Of a DNA stretch of 12,698 nucleotides, positions 1-6,161 are shown in pieces. Positions within the stretch are counted from its first letter, which is position 1. Each line of letters opens with the position of its first letter. The position numbers and the translations under genes are program-made. The DNA is from Bacilli bacterium. Its GTDB lineage: Bacteria; Bacillota_I; Bacilli_A; RF39; UBA660. Where the stretch lies: contig CAAHEM010000006.1 in NCBI GenBank assembly GCA_900772435.1, forward strand, positions 1-12,698. The letters are read 5' to 3'. The notes below the pieces were generated by a model, which saw only the letters and a program-made list of their open reading frames with translations, ran no database searches and was not told the origin of the DNA.

Positions 1-54
1 TCAATACCTCAAGAAGCATTCTTAACAATACTTAGTACAGACGAAAGAGAATAA
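1..54 (+). CDS. 3' end of an unidentified gene (partial)
   Basis: The first base is in frame with an open stretch of 17 codons ending in TAA at 52-54; the last residues read ...LSTDERE. The gene enters from the left edge, so only its C-terminal tail is visible, and that is too short and featureless to assign. Its stop directly abuts the stop of the minus-strand gene at 55, so the two genes are tail-to-tail with no spacer. I see no hairpin terminator between them. The frame could be accidental, but the exact abutment with a real convergent gene favours a true gene end. Confidence 0.5.
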   Translation, partial: SIPQEAFLTILSTDERE

Positions 55-309
55 TTATTGAAAGAAAGTAAGAGTGTCATTATAAGAAACAGATCTGTTT
101 TCATCCTTGATAGGCTTACTTTCTTTTATTTCATCAACCACATCAGTGGTTTTCTTTTTGCTAAAAATACTTTTTTCCCTTAATAAATAAGGTTTAACTT
201 CTCTATAAACAGGAATAGTTTTCTTAATAACACCAAGAGTCTTATTAGCTCCACTCATAATACTAGATAAATTAATACTTTTAAAAATAGATAAAAAGTC
301 TTGATTCAT
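55..309 (-). CDS. small YqfQ/VrrA-like protein (84 aa)
   Basis: An 84-residue, Lys-rich protein with no signal peptide and no clear membrane helix. The middle, residues about 20-45, reads as a helix (GANKTLGVIKKTIPVYREVK). This resembles the region of YqfQ/VrrA family proteins where a 'G..L....Q..P...QYGP' helix occurs. The C-terminal half is charged and probably disordered. Family function is unknown, and the match is from memory of a weak pattern. The start at 309 is supported by an AGGTGA ribosome site four bases upstream and by a promoter at 326-354. The gene is divergent from the pilus genes at 424. It could equally be an unrelated small hypothetical. Confidence 0.55.
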   Translation of the reverse strand: MNQDFLSIFKSINLSSIMSGANKTLGVIKKTIPVYREVKPYLLREKSIFSKKKTTDVVDEIKESKPIKDENRSVSYNDTLTFFQ

Positions 310-325
310 ATAATCACCTAATAAT

Positions 326-354
326 ATTATATTAATTTAATTAAAAAAAGTTAA
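326..354 (-). promoter_or_regulatory. sigma-A-type promoter for the 55-309 gene
   Basis: Read on the minus strand, TTAACT (349-354) is followed by a 17-base spacer and TATAAT (326-331). The -10 box is perfect and the -35 matches four of six. Its distance to the start at 309 leaves a very short leader carrying the AGGTGA site. Confidence 0.55.
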
Positions 355-381
355 AAATGTATTTTTATTTAAAAAATTATA

Positions 382-390
382 TGCTATAAT
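382..390 (+). promoter_or_regulatory. extended -10 promoter for the gspF-like/prepilin peptidase unit
   Basis: TGC followed by TATAAT (385-390) is a perfect extended -10 element. The 17-base-upstream position (362-367) is only a T-rich hexamer, so recognition probably relies on the TG extension. The start at 424 lies 33 bases downstream with an AAGGA site at 410-414. Confidence 0.6.
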
Positions 391-423
391 CTTTATATAA
401 TAGAGTAAGAAGGAAAGATTAGT

Positions 424-2226
424 ATGGCTAAAAAAGATACAATTAAGAAAAATAAAAGTACTAAAAAGTCAAAAAAGTCATCTTTTAATATATTAGCAGT
501 ACCTAAAAATATTATCACTGAAATAGCTATTCTTATAAAAAGCATAGGAATAGGTGTATTCGGTGTAGTAGATATGATAATATCATTTATCGTATCATTT
601 TGTAGTTACATCATATGGGGAGTAAAAAACATTGTTGAAACAATATGGAATTTTTGCTTCAAAAGTATATGGTTTGAATTATATACATTAGCTGTATCTA
701 CATATGAAGGTGCTAAATATATACTGACTATAGCATTTTATGATTTTCCTTTATTTTTATATAATAAATGTAGTAAATATGTATATGATGCTTATAATTA
801 TGTAAAAAGATATATAGATGAAGCTAAAGCAAAAATTGAAAAAGAGAAAAAAGAAGAGACACAAACACTAAGTCAAAAACTTGAAAACTATATAAGAGAA
901 AAATATGAAAATCTTTCATTTGTAAAAGCTGCACGTGAGAAGAAAGAAGCAAGCCTTATAATTCTAACAATAAATCCAAATGGAGAAGATGCTGTTAGAA
1001 CAGAAGTTAAAAAAACATATAGATACTTAGCAAGAAATAAAGAAGGAAAACTTATAAAAGGATACTTTTCAGCACTTTCAAGACTAGATGTTTATTCATA
1101 TTTAATAGATGAGGGAATGACAGTTTACGAAATAGTAACAAACTGGGCAATAAATTTCTTCCATACTGAATCATCAAGTATTAAACGTAAAATGAAAAAC
1201 AAAGACTTAGTATTCTGGTTAGCTCAATTATCAACTTATATAAAAGCTGGTATTCCACTAACGGATGCAGTTAAAGTCTTAGCCGAACAAGATAAAAGAA
1301 AAAAATATAAAGCAGTATATGATGCCGTAATATATGAACTTACAATGGGTGAAACATTCTCAGAAGCATTAAATAAACAAGGAAATGTATTCCCAGCACT
1401 ATTAATAAATATGATTAAGAGTGCAGAAATGATTGGTAATATAGAAGGAACACTTGATGAAATGAGTGAGTATTATCAAGAAGTTGAAGATACTAAAAGA
1501 GCAGTCGTTAGTGCACTTGCATATCCATGCATAGTATTAGTGTTCGCAATAGGAATAGTTATATTCATGCTTGTTTATATAGTTCCTCAATTCGTAGATG
1601 TTTATGAATCAATGAACGCAGAATTAAACCCAGTAACAGTAGTTACATTAAATATATCAGCATTCTTACAAAACGAATACATGAAAATTATAGAAGTTGT
1701 ACTTGCAGTAATAGTAATTTATATATATTTATATAAGAAAGTTAAAGCATTTAGAGCAATGATGCAAACAATATTTATGAAACTACCTGTAGTAGGAAAT
1801 ATAATCATATATAAAGAAATTTCATTATTTGCTCGTACATTCGCAACATTAAATAAAAACAATGTACTTCTTACAGATAGTATTGATATCTTAGGTAAAA
1901 TAACATCAAATGAGATATATAAAGGACTAATGTATAGAACAATAAATAACCTATTAAAAGGTGAAAAAATGAGTGAAACATTCAAAGATAACTGGGCAGT
2001 TCCACAAGTTGCATACTACATGATATTAACCGGAGAATCAACTGGTGAACTTGCTACAATGCTTGATAAAGTTGGAGATTATTATCAAAAACTTCAAAGA
2101 AACTCAGTAAATATGATTAAAACATTTATAGAGCCAATTATGATAATTTTCTTAGCAGTAGTAGTTGGATTTATATTAATAGCAATAGTAGTTCCAATGT
2201 TTGGAATGTACTCAACAATTAGTTAG
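424..2226 (+). CDS. GspF/PilC-type pilus/secretion inner-membrane platform protein with long N-terminal extension
   Basis: Inner-membrane platform protein of a type IV pilus or type II secretion-like machine; family members couple the assembly ATPase to pilin polymerisation. Two T2SSF repeats are visible at residues about 261-388 and 465-592. Each begins with a phenylalanine-rich helix (FWLAQLSTYIKAGIPL; FARTFATLNKNNVLL) and has the ES/SAE-x-[IT]-G-x-[IL] signature (SAEMIGNIEGTL; TGESTGELATML). Membrane helices lie at about 368-390, 420-437 and 570-592. The usual GspF N-terminal strand motif (YLARNKEGKLIKG...) is not reached until about residue 200. The first 190 residues are extra: a Lys-rich tip, hydrophobic segments at about 35-65 and 95-113, then a charged helix. 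At 600 aa it is well above the roughly 350-410 aa typical of the family. A prepilin peptidase follows after 19 bases. No ATPase is present. Confidence 0.9.
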   Translation: MAKKDTIKKNKSTKKSKKSSFNILAVPKNIITEIAILIKSIGIGVFGVVDMIISFIVSFCSYIIWGVKNIVETIWNFCFKSIWFELYTLAVSTYEGAKYILTIAFYDFPLFLYNKCSKYVYDAYNYVKRYIDEAKAKIEKEKKEETQTLSQKLENYIREKYENLSFVKAAREKKEASLIILTINPNGEDAVRTEVKKTYRYLARNKEGKLIKGYFSALSRLDVYSYLIDEGMTVYEIVTNWAINFFHTESSSIKRKMKNKDLVFWLAQLSTYIKAGIPLTDAVKVLAEQDKRKKYKAVYDAVIYELTMGETFSEALNKQGNVFPALLINMIKSAEMIGNIEGTLDEMSEYYQEVEDTKRAVVSALAYPCIVLVFAIGIVIFMLVYIVPQFVDVYESMNAELNPVTVVTLNISAFLQNEYMKIIEVVLAVIVIYIYLYKKVKAFRAMMQTIFMKLPVVGNIIIYKEISLFARTFATLNKNNVLLTDSIDILGKITSNEIYKGLMYRTINNLLKGEKMSETFKDNWAVPQVAYYMILTGESTGELATMLDKVGDYYQKLQRNSVNMIKTFIEPIMIIFLAVVVGFILIAIVVPMFGMYSTIS

Positions 2227-2245
2227 TAGAAGAGGGTTAGGTAAA

Positions 2246-3013
2246 ATGAAAATAGAAATAATGGTATTTTTAACAGTACTAGGTGCTATAATGGGTAGTT
2301 TTTTAGGATGTATGGGATATAGAATTCCAAACAAAATAAAAACTACCTATCCTAGTAGCTTTTGTAATGAATGTGGTAAACCATTAAAATGGTATATGAA
2401 CATTCCAATATTATCATATATATTCTTAAAAGGAAGATGTGCTTATTGTAAAAAGCCAATAAATTTCATTTATCCTTTTGTAGAAATAGTATGTGCATTA
2501 TTATTCTTATGTAACTACATCATGTATGGTTTTACATTTGATTTTTGGATAGCAACAATAATAACATGTGCATTAATGGTAACAATAATAAGCGATTTTC
2601 TTTATTATTATATATCTGATAGAGTATTAATTATATCAGGTATAGCAATAATAATTACATTATGTTGTCATTTAGAAATGAGTGAAGTATTTAAACACAT
2701 AATTGCTTCAGCATTATTATTTGCAATAATGTATGGATTAAAGCTTTTAGGAAACTATATGTTTAAAAAAGAATCTCTTGGAGATGGAGATATTAAATTA
2801 ATGGCAATAATAGCATTAGCTATAGGAACTATAAATAGCTTTGTAGCATTATTTATAGGATCAGTGGTTGGATTAATATTCTCGCTTATAATAAGCAAAA
2901 AGAACAAAGATGGAATTATTCCATTTGGGCCATTTCTTTTAATAGGAGCTCTCATGACATTATATTTTTCAAATATAATAACTCCACTCATAACAAAATA
3001 TTTAATATTCTAA
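2246..3013 (+). CDS. prepilin peptidase (A24 aspartic protease, PilD/ComC family)
   Basis: A 255-aa polytopic membrane protease that cleaves, and may N-methylate, type IV prepilins. The N-terminal DiS_P_DiS-type domain has paired CxxC motifs (Cys40/43 and Cys65/68) in the order expected for the Zn-binding cytoplasmic loop. The first catalytic Asp is probably D117 in ISDFLYYYISD. The second is D182 in the GxGD-type motif GDGDIKLM (179-186). Hydrophobic helices fill the rest. I chose the ATG at 2246, preceded by AGAGGG. A longer frame opens at 2201 but overlaps the upstream gene by 26 bases and adds 15 residues unlike the family's short N-terminus. It is probably co-transcribed with the GspF-like gene and terminated at 3017-3047. 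Confidence 0.92.
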   Translation: MKIEIMVFLTVLGAIMGSFLGCMGYRIPNKIKTTYPSSFCNECGKPLKWYMNIPILSYIFLKGRCAYCKKPINFIYPFVEIVCALLFLCNYIMYGFTFDFWIATIITCALMVTIISDFLYYYISDRVLIISGIAIIITLCCHLEMSEVFKHIIASALLFAIMYGLKLLGNYMFKKESLGDGDIKLMAIIALAIGTINSFVALFIGSVVGLIFSLIISKKNKDGIIPFGPFLLIGALMTLYFSNIITPLITKYLIF

Positions 3014-3016
3014 AAC

Positions 3017-3047
3017 AAAAGATATTCATAGCTTGAATATCTTTTTT
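3017..3047. terminator. bidirectional intrinsic terminator
   Basis: A perfect 12-bp stem (3017-3028 with 3034-3045) closes a TAGCT loop. Ts run on the + side to 3047, and the A run at 3017-3020 gives a T run on the minus strand. It serves both the prepilin peptidase gene and the convergent L,D-transpeptidase gene, whose stop at 3046-3048 overlaps it. Confidence 0.88.
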
Positions 3048-4260
3048 AATTATGCACTAATACTTTAGTACCGGCACTTACATTATCATATATAGTTTTA
3101 GCAGCATCATGAGGCATATTAACGCATCCATGACTTCCACCTTTAAAGTGAATGTCACCACCAAACTCATCTCTCCAAGCTGCATCATGAAGTCCAATGC
3201 CACCATCAAAAGGCATCCAATAATACACATGACTTCTATACCCTGGACCTTTTAAATATGTATCATAAGTTTTATATTTGATAGGGAAATAACCAACACG
3301 AGTAGGAGTACTATCTTTGCCAGTAACACATAAAGTAGTTAAAATTATATCATTATCCTTATATAATTCTACAGTTTGATCACTAATATCAACTTCAATA
3401 TACATATCAGGTAAAACCTCTAATTTAGTTGAATCAATATATCCGTATTTTAAATCTTCTGTTTGTACAAAATCATAATTTCCATCAGTACTTAATCTTA
3501 AAACCTTTTGATATTTTTCAATTTTTTCAACTTCAGTTTTATTTTCCTCATTACTATCATATAAAGATGAATCTTCTTTTAAATATGCAAAATCATTTAA
3601 AGTTTCATATTCTTCGTTAATAGGATTAGCTTCCTCAGTTGAAGAGTCAGTAGTTTCAGGAACTTTAACTTCTTCTGTAACATTTGTAGTAGGCTCACTA
3701 GATGCAGGTTCATTACTAGGTTCATGATTATCATCATTATTTTGTATAATTGAAGGAGTATTAGAATTATTTGCCTCTTTACTATGACAAGAAGTAAGAC
3801 CATATCCAAGACCTAATATAGATGCTAAAACTAAAGAACCAGCTAGAAACTTAGAAAGTAATTTTGGTTTAGCTTTAGTATGAGAAACAACCTCAACTTC
3901 TTCATCTTGAGTTTCACTAACTTCAGCATTCAAATGATACTTAAAAAGCAAACTTATTTGTAGTGCTATAAAAGAATCATGTGCTTCCTTATATTTTTTA
4001 TCATCTGCATCCTTTGTTTTTAATGCTCTTTTACCAGCTTCAGAAGCATAAACATTATATTTATTAGTATAGTCAGCTAATTCTTTTTTTAGTTCACCAT
4101 ATTCATTATATAAAGACTGTGCCTCAGTTGCTACTTTATTAAGTTCAGCAACACTAGCACCTCCCTTTTGCATTCTATTATATTTTTCACGTAAATTATT
4201 TATCATAGTTACATACTTATTAATTTCACTTCTTATTTTTGAAACTAATTCTTTATTCAT
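3046..4260 (-). CDS. membrane-anchored L,D-transpeptidase (YkuD) with N-terminal coiled coil
   Basis: Forms 3-3 type peptidoglycan cross-links or attaches proteins to the wall, as the YkuD family does. The catalytic domain is residues about 285-403. His358 (GLHDAAWR) lies 19 residues upstream of SHGCVNMP, with His377 and nucleophile Cys379, giving a complete active site. A small SH3-like segment (about 250-284, with YGYID) precedes it. One membrane helix spans about 136-156. After it comes an acidic Ser/Thr/Pro/Glu linker (about 160-245) that would cross the wall. The first 110 residues are a charged coiled-coil region, predicted cytoplasmic. ATG at 4260 has a GAGGGGG site nine bases upstream and a strong promoter (4291-4319). 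LTSC at 155-158 resembles a lipobox but sits too far from the N-terminus. Confidence 0.9.
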   Translation of the reverse strand: MNKELVSKIRSEINKYVTMINNLREKYNRMQKGGASVAELNKVATEAQSLYNEYGELKKELADYTNKYNVYASEAGKRALKTKDADDKKYKEAHDSFIALQISLLFKYHLNAEVSETQDEEVEVVSHTKAKPKLLSKFLAGSLVLASILGLGYGLTSCHSKEANNSNTPSIIQNNDDNHEPSNEPASSEPTTNVTEEVKVPETTDSSTEEANPINEEYETLNDFAYLKEDSSLYDSNEENKTEVEKIEKYQKVLRLSTDGNYDFVQTEDLKYGYIDSTKLEVLPDMYIEVDISDQTVELYKDNDIILTTLCVTGKDSTPTRVGYFPIKYKTYDTYLKGPGYRSHVYYWMPFDGGIGLHDAAWRDEFGGDIHFKGGSHGCVNMPHDAAKTIYDNVSAGTKVLVHN

Positions 4261-4290
4261 ATAATTGATCCCCCTCTAAAAATCGTATAA

Positions 4291-4319
4291 ATTATATCAT
4301 TTTTCACAAAATAAGTCAA
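4291..4319 (-). promoter_or_regulatory. sigma-A promoter for the L,D-transpeptidase gene
   Basis: On the minus strand: TTGACT (4314-4319), 17-base spacer, TATAAT (4291-4296), with TGA before the -10 giving an extended -10. Near consensus. Confidence 0.85.
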
Positions 4320-4337
4320 ATTTAACAGCCCATTCAA

Positions 4338-4366
4338 TTGACTAAAAAAACCAAATATTATATAAT
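4338..4366 (+). promoter_or_regulatory. sigma-A promoter for the dockerin/SipW-type protein gene
   Basis: TTGACT (4338-4343), 17-base spacer, TATAAT (4361-4366). The leader to the ATG at 4392 is about 18 bases and contains AGGTGA at 4381-4386. It lies back-to-back with the transpeptidase promoter; the two -35 boxes are 18 bases apart. Confidence 0.85.
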
Positions 4367-4391
4367 TTTAAATAGAGAATAGGTGAGTAAT

Positions 4392-5882
4392 ATGTATATC
4401 GACAAGATAATAAAAAAAGAAGTAATTACATTATTAACTTCAGTAGGATTACTATTGATCATATTTATTGGTATTTCCTTTGCTTCATTTTTCTCAATTA
4501 AGGAAGGCCAAAGCAATGTTGTTAAAACAGGTGATTTAGCAATATCGTTCTGTAGTGACGCTGATTGTGATACAACATACACAAATATAGGTCAAGTAAT
4601 AGGTACTACTAAAGTAGATGGTGCTTCTACTCCTACGTCAATTTATCCTTATCCAAATGATGGAACATATTCAACATCTACACCTTACATTTTTAAAGTA
4701 GAAAACACTGGAAACTTAGATTCAAAAGTAACTATAAAATTAAAAGAAGACACAGACTTTCTTCCAACAGGAGACTATGCAGAGTATAAAAGATTAACTG
4801 ATCTTTATTCAAATCATTTAAAAGTAGCAATTAGAAAAAGGGTTTTAGCAACAGGAACTGAATATCAAATTGGTGATGTTAACATGGATGGCATAGTTAA
4901 CACTGATGATGTCACTAGTTTAAATAGAATGGTTGCATCTGGCACAAGTACTGAAAAGGATTTGTTACTTGCAGATGTAAATGGTGATGGTGAAATAAGT
5001 TCCAGGGATTCTACGCTATTATTGCAGTCGATTCATGGGGCTAATTCAAATGATATACTTCCTAAAACATACATAAGTTCTTTCAGCGAATTAACTGACG
5101 GAATAATACTTGAAAACGATCCGATATCTTCAGGAAATAACGCTATATACTTCTTATGGTTATATTTAGATGAAACAACTCCTAATCAAGCACAAAAAAC
5201 TTACTTTGTTGGAAATTTAGATATTAGAGCAGAATATATACCTGATAATCTTGATGAAAGAACAAGTTGTACTATTTTAGCAGGTACTGGTGAAAATATT
5301 GGAGATGAAGTTCAATGTGAAACAGAAGAGTTTTATATATATTCCAATGATGGAACAAATATAAAAATGCTCGCTAAAAATGTATTAATGATTGGATCTA
5401 ATGCGGATAGTTCAAATAGTTCTTATGGATTACAAACACATGAAAATTCAGATACGGCAAATTATCCTGTTGCATTTGATTCGGAAAATAATAGTTATGA
5501 AACAAGTGAAATAAAAGGATATGTTGATAATTATAAAGAAAAATTATTGAAAAACTATAAACTATCAAGTAGCACGGAAGCAGCTTTGATAACAGTAGAT
5601 GAGTTACTTGATTTGGGATGCGTAGAAGATACTGAGAATAATTATGGTGAGTATACTTGTTCAAAATCCAATTATAGTTGGATTTATGACTGGAATTATT
5701 GGACAAAAACGGAATTTGCAGATGATACAAGTGTAGCATATGCAGTTGCAAACAACAAAAATGGTGGAGCTCTTGGAATATTGTCATATGCCACAGTTGA
5801 TGGTACATTTTATAAAACAATTGATAACTGGTTCTACGTGAGACCAGTTATCATCGTTCCAGTAACAGATATAATCAAATAG
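4392..5882 (+). CDS. SipW-type exported protein with internal dockerin and C-terminal DUF6273-like domain
   Basis: A 496-aa exported surface protein; function unknown. Residues about 11-35 are a hydrophobic signal/anchor. The following SFASFFSIKEGQSNVVKTGDL resembles the 'TYAYFSDTET...NTFTAGTLDL' start of TasA/camelysin (SipW-processed) proteins. A beta-sandwich appears to run from about 45 to 280. It is interrupted at about 159-217 by a type I dockerin with two calcium loops (D162-V-N-M-D-G...D173 and D195-V-N-G-D-G...D206). Flanking pieces LKVAIRKRV and FSELTDGIILEN look like adjacent strands of the sandwich. Residues about 305-490 resemble the DUF6273 type: FYIYSNDG...MLAKNVL, a YSWIYDWNYWT block, then a terminal YVRPVI. 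I chose ATG 4392 because AGGTGA sits five bases upstream; a GTG at 4383 would overlap that site. No clear terminator follows. No prepilin cleavage motif is visible. Confidence 0.72.
   Translation: MYIDKIIKKEVITLLTSVGLLLIIFIGISFASFFSIKEGQSNVVKTGDLAISFCSDADCDTTYTNIGQVIGTTKVDGASTPTSIYPYPNDGTYSTSTPYIFKVENTGNLDSKVTIKLKEDTDFLPTGDYAEYKRLTDLYSNHLKVAIRKRVLATGTEYQIGDVNMDGIVNTDDVTSLNRMVASGTSTEKDLLLADVNGDGEISSRDSTLLLQSIHGANSNDILPKTYISSFSELTDGIILENDPISSGNNAIYFLWLYLDETTPNQAQKTYFVGNLDIRAEYIPDNLDERTSCTILAGTGENIGDEVQCETEEFYIYSNDGTNIKMLAKNVLMIGSNADSSNSSYGLQTHENSDTANYPVAFDSENNSYETSEIKGYVDNYKEKLLKNYKLSSSTEAALITVDELLDLGCVEDTENNYGEYTCSKSNYSWIYDWNYWTKTEFADDTSVAYAVANNKNGGALGILSYATVDGTFYKTIDNWFYVRPVIIVPVTDIIK
4866..5042 (+). 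other. dockerin type I module inside the 4392-5882 gene
   Basis: Encodes residues about 159-217 with two EF-hand-like calcium loops, each D-x-N-x-D-G-x-[VI]-[NS]-x-x-D, spaced 33 residues apart as in dockerins. By hand count the segment is about 37% GC, against about 25-32% just outside. It uses codons scarce nearby (TCG, AGG, GGG, GTC, GGC), hinting at a separately acquired module. Confidence 0.75.
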
Positions 5883-5904
5883 AAAACATAATTTTAAATA
5901 AAAC

Positions 5905-5933
5905 TTTACAAACTAAAACACTAGTGTTATAAT
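5905..5933 (+). promoter_or_regulatory. sigma-A promoter for the T-box/ileS transcript
   Basis: TTTACA (5905-5910), 17-base spacer, TATAAT (5928-5933), with a TGT extended -10. A 12-bp palindrome (5917-5928) overlaps the spacer and the first base of the -10. Confidence 0.8.
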
Positions 5934-5940
5934 TAACTCA

Positions 5941-6145
5941 TTCAAAACAAATGAGGAAGACGTTATATAATGGATTTTATAGAGAACTAGTGGTTGGTGG
6001 AAACTAGGAAATGAAGTTATATATAAATCACTTCTGATGTTATCTATGGATAAGATAGGTACGCAAATACTGCGTTAAAATAATTAAGTTAATAAGAGGG
6101 ATGGTACCGTCTATTTATAGACTCCTTGGTGACCATTCTTTTTTT
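5941..6145 (+). promoter_or_regulatory. T-box riboswitch, isoleucine-specific
   Basis: Leader RNA that senses uncharged tRNA-Ile and lets transcription continue into ileS. Stem I contains a distal-loop-like stretch (CTAGT...GGTTGGTGGAAACTAG, about 5985-6007). Its specifier triplet is ATC (6027-6029) in the context AAATCACTTCTGA, typical of specifier loops. A short stem (TATCT 6041-6045 with AGATA 6053-6057) and a perfect 5-bp hairpin (6061-6065 with 6071-6075) follow. The T-box core ATGGTACCG lies at 6101-6109. Its TGGT (6102-6105) can pair with an ACCA tRNA end, as expected for tRNA-Ile with discriminator A. The terminator arm completes it. Exact 5' boundary is approximate. Confidence 0.9.
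6096..6145 (+). terminator. T-box-controlled terminator/antiterminator
   Basis: GTCTAT (6109-6114) pairs with ATAGAC (6117-6122), and ATGGT (6101-6105) pairs with ACCAT (6132-6136). A T run (6139-6145) follows. The left arm holds the T-box, so tRNA binding would favour the alternative antiterminator. Confidence 0.85.
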
Positions 6146-6161
6146 ATAGGAGGGAAAAAGT

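Noticed and set aside
1719..1985. An 88-codon minus-strand frame within the GspF-like gene
   Set aside because: It is antisense to conserved T2SSF coding sequence with no promoter or ribosome site, so it is a shadow frame. The same holds for frames at 2755-2991, 3429-3620, 3597-3809, 4358-4582, 7035-7226 and 9453-9647.
2201..2245. Upstream start for the prepilin peptidase
   Set aside because: It overlaps the upstream gene, lacks a ribosome site and adds residues unlike the family. ATG 2246 is better.
3787..3798. LTSC lipobox in the L,D-transpeptidase
   Set aside because: It fits the lipobox pattern, but it comes after 154 residues and at the end of an internal membrane helix. Lipoprotein signals are N-terminal.
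4392..4500. Type IV prepilin leader in the dockerin protein, suggested by the nearby prepilin peptidase
   Set aside because: The N-terminus has KKEVITLL where a prepilin needs a G|FTLVE-like cleavage site with Glu at +5. The SipW-type pattern fits better.
5398..5820. A 140-codon minus-strand open frame
   Set aside because: It lies wholly inside the 4392-5882 gene on the other strand. Its product is a His/Tyr/Leu-rich string typical of an antisense shadow, and no ribosome site supports it.
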